Source of the DNA: Branchiostoma belcheri
Taxonomy: Eukaryota; Chordata; Leptocardii; Amphioxiformes; Branchiostomatidae
Assembly: GCF_001625305.1 (NCBI RefSeq)
Contig: NW_017804376.1
Location: forward strand, 496,001 to 560,000
Length of the DNA: 64,000 nucleotides
Reading direction: 5' to 3'
The notes beneath the pieces are model-generated. The model was given only the letters and a program-made list of their open reading frames with translations. It was not told where the DNA came from and ran no database searches. Shown here piece after piece: positions 33,623 through 61,866 of this stretch. Position 1 is the first letter of the stretch. Every line of letters starts with the position of its first letter. Made by a program: the position numbers and the translations under genes.

Positions 33623-34805
33623 CTACTTCCCGATCCTCTGCACTACCCACTCCTGCTGACAGAGGGGGCACCTGTTGTTCTGTTTCACCCACAGCGACAT
33701 GCAGCAGTTGTGAAAGGAGTGGTTACACTCTCCCCACACCACTGCAACAACAAAACAACAGTTTCAGTTTATTTATTTCACCAGCAACTACATGAACACT
33801 CATATTATATAAAAACCTGTTTTTCAGGCAGTGCTGGGCATACAAAGTACAAAATAACAGACTGTACAGTATTACAACGGTTCATCTATTTATAACAATA
33901 ACAATAATAATAACCTTTATTGTACATTCATGCGCTATCGGGCCAAGTACAGGTGAACAGATGAAAAGGTAATACACATGTTTGTAGTACAAATAGCTCT
34001 AAAACTACACTAATACAAAGGTTCAGCTTCTTCTCGTTTCTTAGTGATGTCAAAAATATAATTTGAAATGGATGATCAAAGCGCATAAGAAAGATGAATT
34101 TTTCAATATTAGTCAATTTACAAATATGATGCAGGAGACATGGTGAAATCGCTGCTCATTATTTTGTTCTTAAGAGTTATACAGAACATTTTGTATATTA
34201 CAAATACAAACGTAATTATTAAGGGTAATCGTCCATCCTGAGGTGTATATGGTGTCATATTCACAAGGCCTGGTGCCCTGGTCATTATTACATAATTTAT
34301 GCAGCATGCTTTCCACTTACCAACACAGTCCTCTTGTTTATTCTCTGCTTGGCATCGAAGACAGGCATCTGTTGAGGCAAGAAAGATTGTTCAATCAATC
34401 AAGCAATCAATGAAGCAATCAATTTGTATACACACATACATACATGTACATACCTCTATACATACATTGTACATATATGAACACCTCTATACATACTTGG
34501 ACCCTACAGATGACACAGGTATCCCAACCTACCCATGACTTGGACCCTACAGATGACACAGGTATCCCAACCTACCCATGACTTGGACCCTACAGATGGC
34601 ACAGGTATATCCCAACCTACCCATGACTTGGACCCTACAGATGGCACAGGTATCCCAACCTACCCATGACTTGGACCCTACAGATGGCACAGGTATCACA
34701 CTCCACGTCCCAGCTCCACATGGCGACTGCGTTCCACTTCTTCAAACTGAACATTTTGTCCGCAGCCTTTTTCCCTGGACCGTTGTCACCACCGGTGTCC
34801 GCCAT
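33623..34805 (-). CDS. RNF7: RNF7 / RBX2, RING-H2 subunit of cullin-RING ubiquitin ligases
   Basis: Three coding exons on the minus strand: 34664-34805, 34321-34368, 33623-33741, giving 102 residues (113 in human). The protein docks on CUL5 by its N-terminal strand ([20 protein letters not shown]) and recruits a ubiquitin- or NEDD8-loaded E2 with its RING-H2. Zinc ligands visible: CDTCAIC, DACLRC, the C of [18 protein letters not shown]. The C-terminus ends QRIGK as in vertebrates. The ATG giving MADTGGDN is preferred over the one eight codons upstream because family members start MAD. Phases join cleanly (1, 1). The intron 1 donor lies inside a 43-bp minisatellite, described separately. Divergent from POLR3B. 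Confidence 0.96.
34497..34700 (-). repeat. Minisatellite (43-45 bp unit) spanning RNF7 exon 1 end and its splice donor
   Basis: CCCAACCTACCCATGACTTG plus GACCCTACAGATGGCACAGG repeats with unit starts at about 34523, 34566, 34611 and 34654 on the plus strand. On the minus strand each unit carries the codons for [11 protein letters not shown] followed by the donor GGTAGGTTGGG. Only the highest-coordinate unit is joined to the upstream coding sequence; the others lie in intron 1. Confidence 0.93.
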
Positions 34806-35320
34806 CTTTCTGCCAGTCGGTGGGTTCAACAGGCTAAAAATATGACAAAATCGACCACAGGCTTGTGTTAGCTGGATAGATGGCTGGTTGTGTTGTTGGA
34901 AACGTCCTGTTTTCTCGGAAAACGGCAGAACAAAGTGACTGCGTGTTTTTCAGGAAATGAAGGCGCCTGGCAATATTTGACCCGCCGAGTTGACCTCTGC
35001 CTGATTATCCAGTTTACCTCGCAAGTCAGCCTGACCATCAAAAGATATTTGTTTATTCCAATCATTTCTGTTGCATAAATGATGTTAAACACACATATAG
35101 TTTCTCATTCAATACAAACACGATAAAATATGTAATATGACATGAATTTACAGTAAAATGTACTAAATTCAGAAAGAAATGTTAACCCCTAACCTTTGTA
35201 CCAGGGAGGCATGTCAAAGTTCAACTTGGAAAGAGGGAGGGAAAAACTCACGTGCGGTCTAGATCTTCTGAAAATCTTCAGTTTCTTAGGAAAAAGAAGT
35301 AATGCCAGGATTGTCTGAGA
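34806..35320. promoter_or_regulatory. Shared intergenic region between divergent RNF7 and POLR3B
   Basis: The two start codons point away from each other and are 515 bases apart, so both promoters and 5' UTRs must lie here or in unseen upstream exons. I see no TATA box at a convincing position. The interval has no ORF or repeat of note. Function is inferred from geometry. Confidence 0.6.
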
Positions 35321-52233
<16,913 letters not shown>

Positions 52234-52419
52234 AAAACCCTCCCACACATTCAGAACCTTCAACACATTCAATACCAAGGTTGGCTGAAGTTTGGGAGCA
52301 GTCTGAGGGGGGAAAAACGTGTTTAGTGCCTTTCCCAAGGGCACAACGTCTGGGTGCATGTCTGGACATGTCTGGGTCCAACCCTGGGGATTGAATCTGG
52401 GTCCCCTTGCTACAAATTC

Positions 52420-52425
52420 AATAAA
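52420..52425 (+). terminator. POLR3B: POLR3B polyadenylation signal
   Basis: AATAAA about 187 bases after the stop codon, the first canonical signal downstream. It is preceded by a SINE-like segment in the 3' UTR. Confidence 0.7.
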
Positions 52426-52953
52426 AAGGTTAAACAATGAATGTGGCAATGCTGAAGGATTATTTCTTTAAACAGACAACAGGTACTACCGGTAGGATAT
52501 TAAAGAAAACCTGTCGTACAGAAACAGTTTTTGCAATGTTGAAGCCAATGATGTGGCAGATTTGAGGAATGAAGTAAGTTATGCTATCCTTGTTATCTTT
52601 GCGACTGAATACATGATGCGTATATACAAGTCATTAAACTTCATTTGTTTTCTGAATCTTCAGTCTATTTTCAGATTTGAAGTGACCAGTGATTAAGACC
52701 TTCAGAAGAGATGTATTTGTGTTATTTTTGGTGCTCAGACCACACTGATTTAATTTCTTTGCTCGTCAATTTGCCCATTTCATGTTATCCTCTATGATCT
52801 GTCTACCTCTCTTTGCATTTTCCTATTGCCAACAAGCTAACAGACACTCCAGGGCCAATTAAACTTGTCATTTTTGTGTGTGTGGATTCATTGTGTTCAT
52901 TATTGAATTTCTCAGTCTACCTCTCTTTGCATTTTTCTACTGCCACCCAGCTA

Positions 52954-53063
52954 ACTTGCTTGGGTACCATTCGAATTTTCACTCTGCAATGCTCGAAAAA
53001 ATTGTGATTTTTTTAGAGCGTTGCGGAGCGAAAATCTGGATGGTACTAGTACCCAGGCTACTA
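52954..53063. mobile_element. Short palindromic TAGCCTGG-related MITE
   Basis: GCTTGGGTACCATTCGAATTTTC is mirrored by GAAAATCTGGATGGTACTAGTACCCAGGC. The flanks share AGCTAAC on both sides, consistent with a target duplication. About 110 bases, inserted in an older repeated segment (CTACCTCTCTTTGCATTTT occurs on both sides of 52870). Confidence 0.7.
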
Positions 53064-53639
53064 GCTAACAGACTCCAGGGCCAATTTAACTTCCTGCCAG
53101 CTGCAGTACTAGTGTGTCTGACATTTTGTGGACATTATGGAATTCCCCTACCCACCTGCTGTCACTCGCACTTCAGTAGCACAAAGGAGCCGAAATGTAG
53201 CTCGAATTACCTACATGTACAACAACCACAGCAGTCTTCTCTGTATAAAGTCAACGAGGTCGAAAATGAAGTGATTTTGCTACAGCAACTTCTTTTCCTT
53301 CTTTGTTCAATAAAATTCGCCAAGTCTCCAACATCTATAGATACAAGTAGAGCGCGGAATAACAGCACGTCGTTGTGTTGTTGGTACCAGTCGTCCGAAT
53401 CAGGTCATGGCGTGGACGCAACACTAACACACGTCACACTTTAGTGACTAACTGTGTCGCCTGAGCGAGGTTCTATACATCAAGTGTAAATATAGTTGAC
53501 CTTTGCGAACAGGGTGCGGTCCTAACGTCACGTTTTAAAATTACTGTGTGTTTTTGCGTGTAATCTGTTTGCGGAACAAATTAAGTGTCCCCACCTGCCT
53601 TAAGCCCCTGCCATACATTCAGAACCTTGCCTTGAATAC

Positions 53640-53790
53640 CAACCAAGATCGGCTGAACTTCGGGGCTGAACAGATTAGAGCCACACCTACCCTTCTATAC
53701 AAATTGAATCGGATTTGAGTTAAATTTGAGTCAAATTTGACCCCCGATCACTGCTGACCTGGTCCCGAACAACAGACGACCATAGCATAC
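53640..53790. repeat. Dispersed repeat (reverse copy of 17105-17275)
   Basis: CCTTCTATACAAATTGAATC followed by TTTGAGTTAAATTTGAGTCA mirrors the segment in aspartoacylase intron 2. Confidence 0.5.
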
Positions 53791-53984
53791 CCCACTCCTC
53801 ACCATTGTTAGGGGAAAGTTCGGCAGGCCATAGGCGGCCATGTGTGACAGGGGCTTTGGCTATTAGTATTAGCCAAAACAAGGATCGAAATTCATTTTTG
53901 GGAATAGGTTCACTGGTGCAAAAGAGGTAAGGGTCCGTAAGGGTGCATGTGGAATGGATGTATGGTTTACGCACTGTTCTTTTA

Positions 53985-54300
53985 AAAGGACATTATGCAC
54001 CCCCCAAAAAATGAAATTTTGATTGAAAAAATAATCATGTGATTGTAATATACTATATATACACTTCTACTTTTCAACAAGTTTGTGCAACTTACATTTC
54101 TGACATTTAAGGTTGGCGCTAAAGCGAGGTGCACCCAGTTTGTGGTGACACCACAAAATACCAGAATGTAAACAGACACGGCTGACAGCTTTGTTTCCTT
54201 TTAGACACACTCGTAAGGTGTAATATTTAGCACTTTTACTTTCTGAATGACATTTATTTAAAAACGGAGTAGGGTTGATTCAACATAATTTACTTTGTAA
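53985..54300. repeat. Dispersed repeat family copy C (reverse)
   Basis: Reverse copy of the 15296 and 28790 repeats, with TTTGTGGTGACACCACAAAAT, GTAAACAGACACGGCTGACA and TTACATTTCTGACATTTA in mirrored order. Confidence 0.65.
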
Positions 54301-54469
54301 AGAAAGTACCAGAAACTTTACTTTTTTACCGTACTAATGTTACGAAATGAAACAGCGCTGTACCACCCCTGCTTTGGTCTAGACGTGATCTGAAAGATAC
54401 ACTAATCAGGCCCTACTGTTCATTTAGACTGTACACCGTTCACGCAATTTGTGTTTCTGCCAATAAGGC

Positions 54470-54857
54470 CATGTTGATTTGATTACATGGATGACATCCA
54501 CTGGGAATCCCAAAACTGATGCGAGCGTGCGAATAATAAAAAGTTTGTTAAAAAAAGTTGCGTTCATTATGAAATCTAGGTGGTCATGAAGGTTGAACAA
54601 GTGACTAAACACATAGAGTGATTTTTTATGTCATGGTGAATAATAGACTCTTCATTTTCATTCCTTCTTGTCCTTTGGAATGGATTTTGGCATTCTGCGA
54701 CATACGTATCGCTTTCCAATATATATTTTTTTCAATTTACGGCATATATTTGCTCATTTTTGGACGAATTACAGTAGGTCGAATTTTTTTATTTTTGGAA
54801 ACGGACGAAACTTCATGCGCGCGTCGATGTCATCTATATAATCAACTCAACATGGCC
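54470..54857. mobile_element. GGCCATGTTGATTTGA-end MITE, intact copy
   Basis: Left end GGCCATGTTGATTTGATTAC, then GGATGACATC; right end GATGTCATCTATATAATCAA, then CTCAACATGGCC. That is a terminal inverted repeat of about 30 bases with a few mismatches, spanning 388 bases. It is the best-preserved member of the family also seen at 20585, 30775 and 49440. No coding frame. Confidence 0.85.
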
Positions 54858-55558
54858 TAACCAGGACAGAGTCCACGGTGACTATATAAGCTTGCTTGGG
54901 ACAAACCCAAAATGAAACCGAACCTACTCGGCCTTAACAAAGACCTCTGCTGTATGGTGATTCCCACATACAATGAAATCCGTTGTTCTCGTTCTGTTTT
55001 CTTGAAATCCCTTTGTTGGTTCAAACCAACGGGTGATCAGTCTCAGTAAGCCTGGTTGGTACCCTGGGTGCCAGCATGTTTCCAGGGCCTACACAGGTCA
55101 GTTCTTCGGCTCCAGGGCCAACATGCCCCCAAGGAAATATTACCACAGCCCCCCTAACCAAATGTGTAATTCATATCGGGCAATGCTTCTATTATTCTCT
55201 AATACTTCTACCGTGAACCGTAGCAATTGCAAATAATTTGCTCATGACTTAGTTAAGTTAGATCTGCGTAACTGACAGTTGAGTTACTAGTATGTGAAGC
55301 AACATACAAAAACAAGAATTTGGAAACCTCATACTTAAATGAAATATGTACAGTTTTTTAAAATTTATCTCATTGATTATGGAAATAAGGTAGTGATTAC
55401 CCTAATCCATTCATGGTTTCCTAAACTCAGATTACAATATTTTGCGTGTAAAATTCATATTCTTCGGCAATGTCTCATTACAATATTTGCATCAATTATG
55501 CAAATGACATCTAAATTAATGCATATAGTGATTTTAAACTTAAGTAACGTAAAAATTA

Positions 55559-55564
<6 letters not shown>

Positions 55565-55599
<35 letters not shown>

Positions 55600-55675
55600 T
55601 ACACGCACACACATACGCGCACACACATACACACACAAATGTACCGACACACACACACAGTTACACACATGCACA
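55565..55675. repeat. CA microsatellite
   Basis: (CA)n for about 30 bases followed by imperfect CA-rich sequence with TACA and GTAC interruptions. Confidence 0.95.
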
Positions 55676-56278
55676 TACTACGCACAGACATACTCACATC
55701 CACAGAAGGAGAGCGTGACGCACACTTCATGTTGTTCTGTCGGCAGTATGTCCAGACGCACACAGACACCCACAAACACCCTTTTTTATGTATCATAACT
55801 TATGACCGACATGGAAACGGAGGATAGCCATACCAGCTGTTTAGCAAGTTGCGTCATTCCGAACACATGTCTGGTATGCTGTTACTTCAGTGATAGCGAG
55901 TACAGGCAGATGGTATTCTGATGACACCGTACTCAGACACATGTACCGAATTACCGCGGAATGAACTTGGGTCTTCCCCTTAACAGGATCAAACTTTGAT
56001 CCCCCGACGAAGGCTTATTCAAAGGTATCTCAGCGTCTAACCGACAGCTGGAGTTGGTAGTCTCACGTGTACTGCATAGGAAAATACATTAAAGAATGTT
56101 TCAACTTAGAGACTACATGTTAGAGAATAGTTAAACCTTGATTGTTATCACTGATATATATTCTGTACGTAATTTGCCACATACATATATTCTGTACGTA
56201 GGATGAAGTCATCCATACATGTATTTAACTTTGTTAGATCTTTAGTTGTAGAAGACCATACAAAAGTCCCTGTACTTT

Positions 56279-56515
56279 TAGCCTGGATGCCAGACCCAAA
56301 GCACACTGGACACAAAATATCTCAGTGTGCAAGTACTTTTTGTCAATCTCTGTAATCAAGCTTTGTGTAGGGTGGTGTCAGGTCTATTGTGGTAGGAGCC
56401 GGCTTTCTTCGGGATTCTAACAGTTTTCCCCCCGTCCGGCTCGACTAGCCGCCCGGTGGGAGTGCTACACCTGTAAGAGCTTTGCTACTAGAGTTTTGTA
56501 CACCAGGAGTTGATT
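56279..56515. mobile_element. TAGCCTGG-end MITE, right-truncated
   Basis: Starts TAGCCTGGATGCCAGACCCA and contains CCGCCCGGTGGGAGTGCTACAC, similar in place and text to CCGTCCCGGTAGGAGTGTTACG in the 26085 element. No mirrored right end was found. Confidence 0.55.
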
Positions 56516-58429
56516 AGTCCCACCACATGATTTGAACTCCTGTGGTGCAAAACCTTTCTTTTCTTTCCTCTCTCCTCTTTTTCCTTGCCCTTTCTCCCTT
56601 CCTTCCTTCCTTCTTTCCTATGTTCATTCCCTTATTCTTTATTTTCATGACCGCTAATCGGGTATGTGTATGTACGTAGTCCTACCATGGAGCTAGTCTT
56701 TTAACTAAATTTAAGTTTTAACTCCATCATGGTCCTACTAAACTTGTGGATAGATTTAGACACTGCACGAAAAGTTAGATATATTGGGTAATGTGTACTT
56801 CGTAAACACTACAGTAACTCGACTTTACAATGGCAGCAAATAAAAGCCAAGTATGTTGATTCTGGACTTAACAAGGGTTGTAAATGAAATTGCCGCACTT
56901 GACGTTTCAAGTCCACTACAATTGTAAAGCCATAAAAATACACAAAACAGACGATAAAGTAAGCACAATATGAATATATCTTGTAATAAATGAAGGAATA
57001 AATCATGTTGAAACAAGAACTTCGTGAGGTCTTGATGAGGCAATGCAAGAACTACACCCACAAGAAGTGGTCCAAGTACATGAGATCAAGACTGTAGTGT
57101 GTTAAATCTGTTGTAAGTGGCCTTGAGTAGTTTAAATGATATAATATCAGGCTGATTAGCTGCTCGCTCACCAGTACAGCGGAGGTCAGAACCTAACTTA
57201 TTCCATTAGTGACCAGCCTACGGATGTATGCATAACTGAACGCTGCCGTTTTAGATCTACATGTAATATAAAAAGAGTTAGCATGCTAATCATTTGTATG
57301 TCTTTAGTTGGGTGAGTTCTGCAGAGCAATGACCATGAGAATATCTGTAGAAGAGGGATAGAGAGGTAACATTTCGTCTATGGGAAAGGGGGTCTAACTT
57401 GGAGGCCAGAGGATAGCCTATGGCCACGCAATGGCCCATGTCTTGGGCCGTTATCTTACTATGACTAGGAAAGAGGACTGTTTTCGACCAACTTTTTAAT
57501 TGAAGCAAACGCTCTTTAGATCTACATATCATTAGTAACAACATCAATCTGTATTCCATATTTTTGCCCGTGAAGGAATAAATTCACAGAAAACGCTGAA
57601 ACATGAAAACGCCAAATCAATATGTACTTTAACGCAGTAACACTATATACTTTTGTAAATCTGTTATCCATAGTTTTTTTTTCTTTGATCGATGTGAAGA
57701 CTTTCCCCACTACCTATATAAAAGGTACGACATATAAAAGGTACTTGAATGTGTTGTGGTGAAAATTCATGTATATACGTACTCTCCAACAGTCCAAGCA
57801 GAGGTTTGGGTTTTTCCACCCCCTCCCCTCAAAAAAATTCCAGTGCAAAAACGAAACCCCGATAAAAAAGCCTAAAAACACGCCAGAAATAACTCAAAAC
57901 CCAAACTTCTGCTTGGAGTGTAGTACATACGGACATTTTGCTTTTAAAATCAAGAGGTTCGCACAGTTTGTAGCCTCTACCAGGCTTCGGGAAGAGGCAT
58001 GACAAGCACCATGACAAGATTGGAGCGGCGAAGTGTACTCTTTAGCGGACCAACTGTCCTGACATGTTATCTATCCATCTGGCCAATTTCTACTCTTTCC
58101 AGCCGCTTCCTGCAGCCTGCTGGTTGCTGACATTTGTCCTTGACAGAGAGGATGACCACCAACCGAGGAGCATCAGGGCACATCTGTTCCCAGGGTAGAT
58201 CGTGCTTACGGGAGCGATTATCCCTGGTAGACATGGATCTACATGGGGGTTTTAAGGCAACCGGTTATTGAACGAGTCCTATCTGTTTCCGGGTCACATT
58301 TCCAGCGTGACTTTACCAAGCAGTTCAGGCTAACAGTTAGCAAAGAAAACTCATGAAAAACAACAACTCAAGAATAACTAAAGGTCATGACTAAAATGCC
58401 TTACTTTTGTCTTTTCGTCATATTTCTTC

Positions 58430-60360
58430 CATCATTATTGCGTGAATATACGGTCTAAACTGCGAATAATTGAATTGTGTCAAAGGATAGAGGCCGTATT
58501 CGACTGGCGGACAAGCTTTCCGCCTTTAATGCGCTAATAAAAATGTAGTTACCTCCATGAAAAATTGAGGTATTGTTTTTGGCGTGTCTGTCTGTCTGTA
58601 TGTCTGTCTGTCTGTCTGTCTGTGTGTCTGTCTGTGTTTTCGCAACTTAGTAGTGAGCATAACTTCAGAACGCCTTTATGGATTGCGATGATATTTGGTA
58701 TGATGGTAAGTCTTGGAAAGACAAAGGTCAAGGTCAAGTATGGGCCTCCTGGTGGATGACCTTGGTACTGCAGCAGAACTTCCGGTTTTTGTATCTTTTG
58801 TCCTGAACAAGCTATGGTCTTGACTTTTTGGTGACAGATAGCTAATCCTGTCAGGAATAAGTGGCGTAAGTTTGATCCCCCTAGCAGCTTGTTCTGGAAC
58901 TGCAGGTTAGTTTCTGGTAAAAACTTTCAAAGCCAATAAGTCCAGATTGGAACAACATATTTTCATCATTTTTGGTGTGTAGGTAGCTGAGAGAGAGATG
59001 TACATGATTAAATGCAAATTATGCAAATGAGGACTTAATTTGCATAATTAATGAGGAAATTCTATAATTACAGTGTTTCATATAATTGTACTGCTATACA
59101 TGTAATCTATTCAATCTGTGGCAGGCGGAACATATGCAAACGATGACCTAATTTGCATAATTAATGTGAAAATTCTGTGAATCCTTATTGGTGAATGATG
59201 GGAATTTTATACCTCGTAACATGTGTAAGTTACTTAAAGGTTTGCGTCGTTATGCATATATTATGTTAATGTAGAGGTCATTTGCATAATTAATGAGGAC
59301 AAAGCAAGCCCATATTTCATGGAGGTATGAGATCTCGGAACTCTTGTTTGAATTGTGTCCGTTGGACAGATGCAGTTTTTGGACCGACAAGTTTTTATCA
59401 TAAATACGACCGTACGGTGTATTAATACCGTTCTCGGGCGGCAAAGTTTTCTGTCATAATTGCTTGAATATACAGTCTGACCAAAATGTACGATGTTTAG
59501 ATTCACAAGTTTGTGTGTATACAGTCTACATAGTTCATCAGTTTCATATGTTTTCTGACATTATTGCGTGAAAGTACAGTATAAACTGCGAATACTTTGA
59601 ACGGTTGTGTCATAAGATTGAGACCGTATTCGGTGGGATAAGTTTTCCGTCTTTATTGCACGAATAAAAATTACGGTACATTTATGCTCCGCTCTTACAA
59701 GCCGTCATAAGTACGCGAATACTGAATGAAGGAAAGAAGTACCTTTATTGTACATCTATGCTCTGCTCTTACATTCTATGTACATGTCATGAATAAACTG
59801 GAAAAAGAATTCACCAACCAAAATAGCGCGAATATTCAATCCCAAATATTGTGTACATTCAAGTGTGTCATATCATGGACACAGTACATTTGTACAAGTT
59901 TGGCGGAAAGGTTTTCCGTCATAAGTACGCGAATATTGGATGAAGGAAAGAAGTACCCTTATTATACATCTATGATCTGCTCTTACAGGCTACGTGCATG
60001 TCATGCATAAACTGGAAAAAGAATTCACCAACCAAAATAACGCAAATATTCAATCCATAACATTGTATACTTTCGAGTGTGTCATATCATGGACACAGTA
60101 CATTTGTACTAAGTTGTGCGGAGAGGTTTATCAATAATAAAGGACAATGTAATGTCCTTCCATGGACTTTCATCAGGTATACGCTCGGTAGTCAGACGAC
60201 GGAGAGGTTTTCTGTTATAAGTACGCGGATATTCAATCCAAACACTGTATAGTTTCAAGTGTGTCATATCATTGACACAGTAGTTGGACGGAAAGGTTTT
60301 CTGTCATAATTGCTTGAATATACAGTCTGACCAAAGTGTACCATGTTTAGATTCACAAGT
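58430..60360. repeat. Degenerate satellite (about 210-bp period) interrupted by a TIR element
   Basis: Blocks such as TTTTCTGTCATAATTGCTTG, GAATATACAGTCTGACCAAA, GTGTGTCATATCATGGACAC and GGAAAAAGAATTCACCAACC recur. The last two recur about 210 bases apart (59803 and 60014; 59865 and 60079). One block (TCTGTCATAATTGCTTGAAT through ATTCACAAGTT) appears nearly identically at 59450 and 60299. Confidence 0.75.
58550..59332. mobile_element. TTACCTCCATGAAA-end TIR element with GTCT microsatellite
   Basis: Left end TTACCTCCATGAAAAATTGA, right end ATATTTCATGGAGGTATGAG, giving inverted TACCTCCATGAAA ends. A (GTCT)n run at 58587-58637 lies near the left end. TTTGCATAATTAATG-type words recur near the right half. 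No transposase frame is seen. It splits the surrounding satellite, so it inserted later. Confidence 0.7.
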
Positions 60361-61265
60361 TAAGATACTTCAACTTTTAGGTACTAGTATATCAATGTAT
60401 TGATACCTCCTCAAGATACTTGAACGTCCAGGTATATCGATTTATTGATACTCCCTTAAGGTACTTCAACTTTTAGGTATATCAATTTATTGATACCCCC
60501 TCAAGATATTTTAACTTTCAGGTATATCAATTTATTGATACCCCCTTAAGATACTTGATTTTTAGGGAATATCTATTTATTGATACACCCTTAAGGTACT
60601 TCAACTTTTAGGTATATCACTTTATTGATACCTCCTCAAAATATTTTAACTATCAGGTATATCAATGTACTGATACCCCCTTAAGATACTTCAACTTTCA
60701 GGTATATCAATTTATTGATACCTCCTAAAGATATTTCAACTTTAGGGAATATCTATTTATTAATACCCCCTTAAGAAACTTCAACTTTCAGGTATATCAA
60801 TTCATTTATACCCCCATTAGATACTTAAACTTTCAGGTCTATCTATCAATTTATTGATACCTCCTCAAGATACTTCAACTTTTAGGTATATCAATTTATT
60901 GATACCTCCTGGAGATACTTGAACGTTCAGGTATATCAATTTATTGATACCTCCTAAAAATACTTCAACATTCAGGTATATCAATTTATTGATACCCCCT
61001 TAAGATACTTCAACTTTCAAGTATATCAATTTATTGATACCCCATAAGATACTTCAACTTTCAGGTCTATCAATTTATTGATACCTCCTCAAGATACTTC
61101 AACTTTTAGGTATATCAATTTATTGATACCTCCCCAAGATACTTCAACGTTCAGGTATATCTATTTATTGATACCTCCCCAAGATACTTCAACGTTCAGG
61201 TATATCTATTTATTGATACCTCCTAGTTAAGATACTTCAACTTTTAGGTATATCAATTTATTGAT
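60361..61265. repeat. Left arm of foldback-like element: about 20 copies of a 45-bp unit
   Basis: Unit GGTATATCAATTTATTGATA-CCCCCTYAAGATACTTYAAC-TTTYA. Each unit contains the palindrome TATCAATTTATTGATA. The array is imperfect, with recognisable variant units (for example GGGAATATCTATTTATTAAT near 60745). Confidence 0.95.
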
Positions 61266-61846
61266 ACACAAAAAAAGGATCTAGCTGAAATATCATCTTG
61301 AAATGGCTGTTCATTTTAGCGAACAATTCCCAAGAAGACATCAAATGCTTCTTGAGTTATCGTGCTAACCCACATACATATATACATACATGCACACACA
61401 AATACAAACGCTATGGAAAGTTCAAGTATCTTAAGGGAGAATCAATAAATTGATATACCTGAACGTTCAAGTATCTTGAGAAGGTATCAATACATTGATG
61501 TACCTAAAAGTTGAAGTATCTTAATGGGTATCAATAAATTGATATACCTGAAAGTTGTAGTATCTTAAGGGGTATCAATAAATTGATATACTTAAAAGTT
61601 GAAGTATCTTGAGGAGGTATCAATAAATTGATAGACCTGAAAGTTAAAGTATCTTATGGGAGTATCAATAAATTGATATACCTGAAAGTTGAAGTGTCTT
61701 AAGGGGGTTTCAATAAATTTATAAACCTGAAAGTTTAAGCCGAGGAAGTCAAGGTGTATGATAATCAAGAAGGGGAAGGTAACCAGCAGGTTCAAGTTAA
61801 AAGTACAAGGAGAACCCATTCCATCCATAGTGGGAAACCCGATCAA
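61266..61846. mobile_element. Internally deleted copy of the foldback element centre, right arm part and flank
   Basis: 61299-61410 matches 61861-61985 almost perfectly (TTGAAATGGCTGTTCATTTT onward). At 61411 the sequence jumps straight into reverse-orientation 45-bp repeats (61413-61738), which match 63848-64000 for their first about 150 bases with only a few differences. 61739-61846 is non-repeat sequence, perhaps the element's right flank, and then the N gap begins. Confidence 0.8.
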
Positions 61847-61866
61847 NNNNNNNNNNNNNNNNNNNN
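61847..61866. other. Assembly gap (20 N)
   Basis: Twenty N bases. The flanking duplication shows the gap joins two versions of the same locus or two copies of the element. Confidence 1.

Larger units (their letters stand above)
52426..60360. other. Intergenic region downstream of POLR3B
   Basis: No gene supported. Open frames here (for example 52878-53444) show no domain and overlap repeats. It contains MITEs, dispersed repeats, a CA microsatellite (55565-55675), a GTCT microsatellite and a degenerate satellite from about 58430. From 56600 to 58400 I see nothing recognisable. Confidence 0.6.

Noticed and set aside
34578-34871. Plus-strand ORF with repeated DLDPTDGTG / [10 protein letters not shown]
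   Set aside because: Antisense shadow of the RNF7 exon 1 minisatellite.
52878-53444. 188-codon plus-strand ORF after POLR3B
   Set aside because: Crosses a MITE and duplicated low-complexity sequence, with no recognisable domain.
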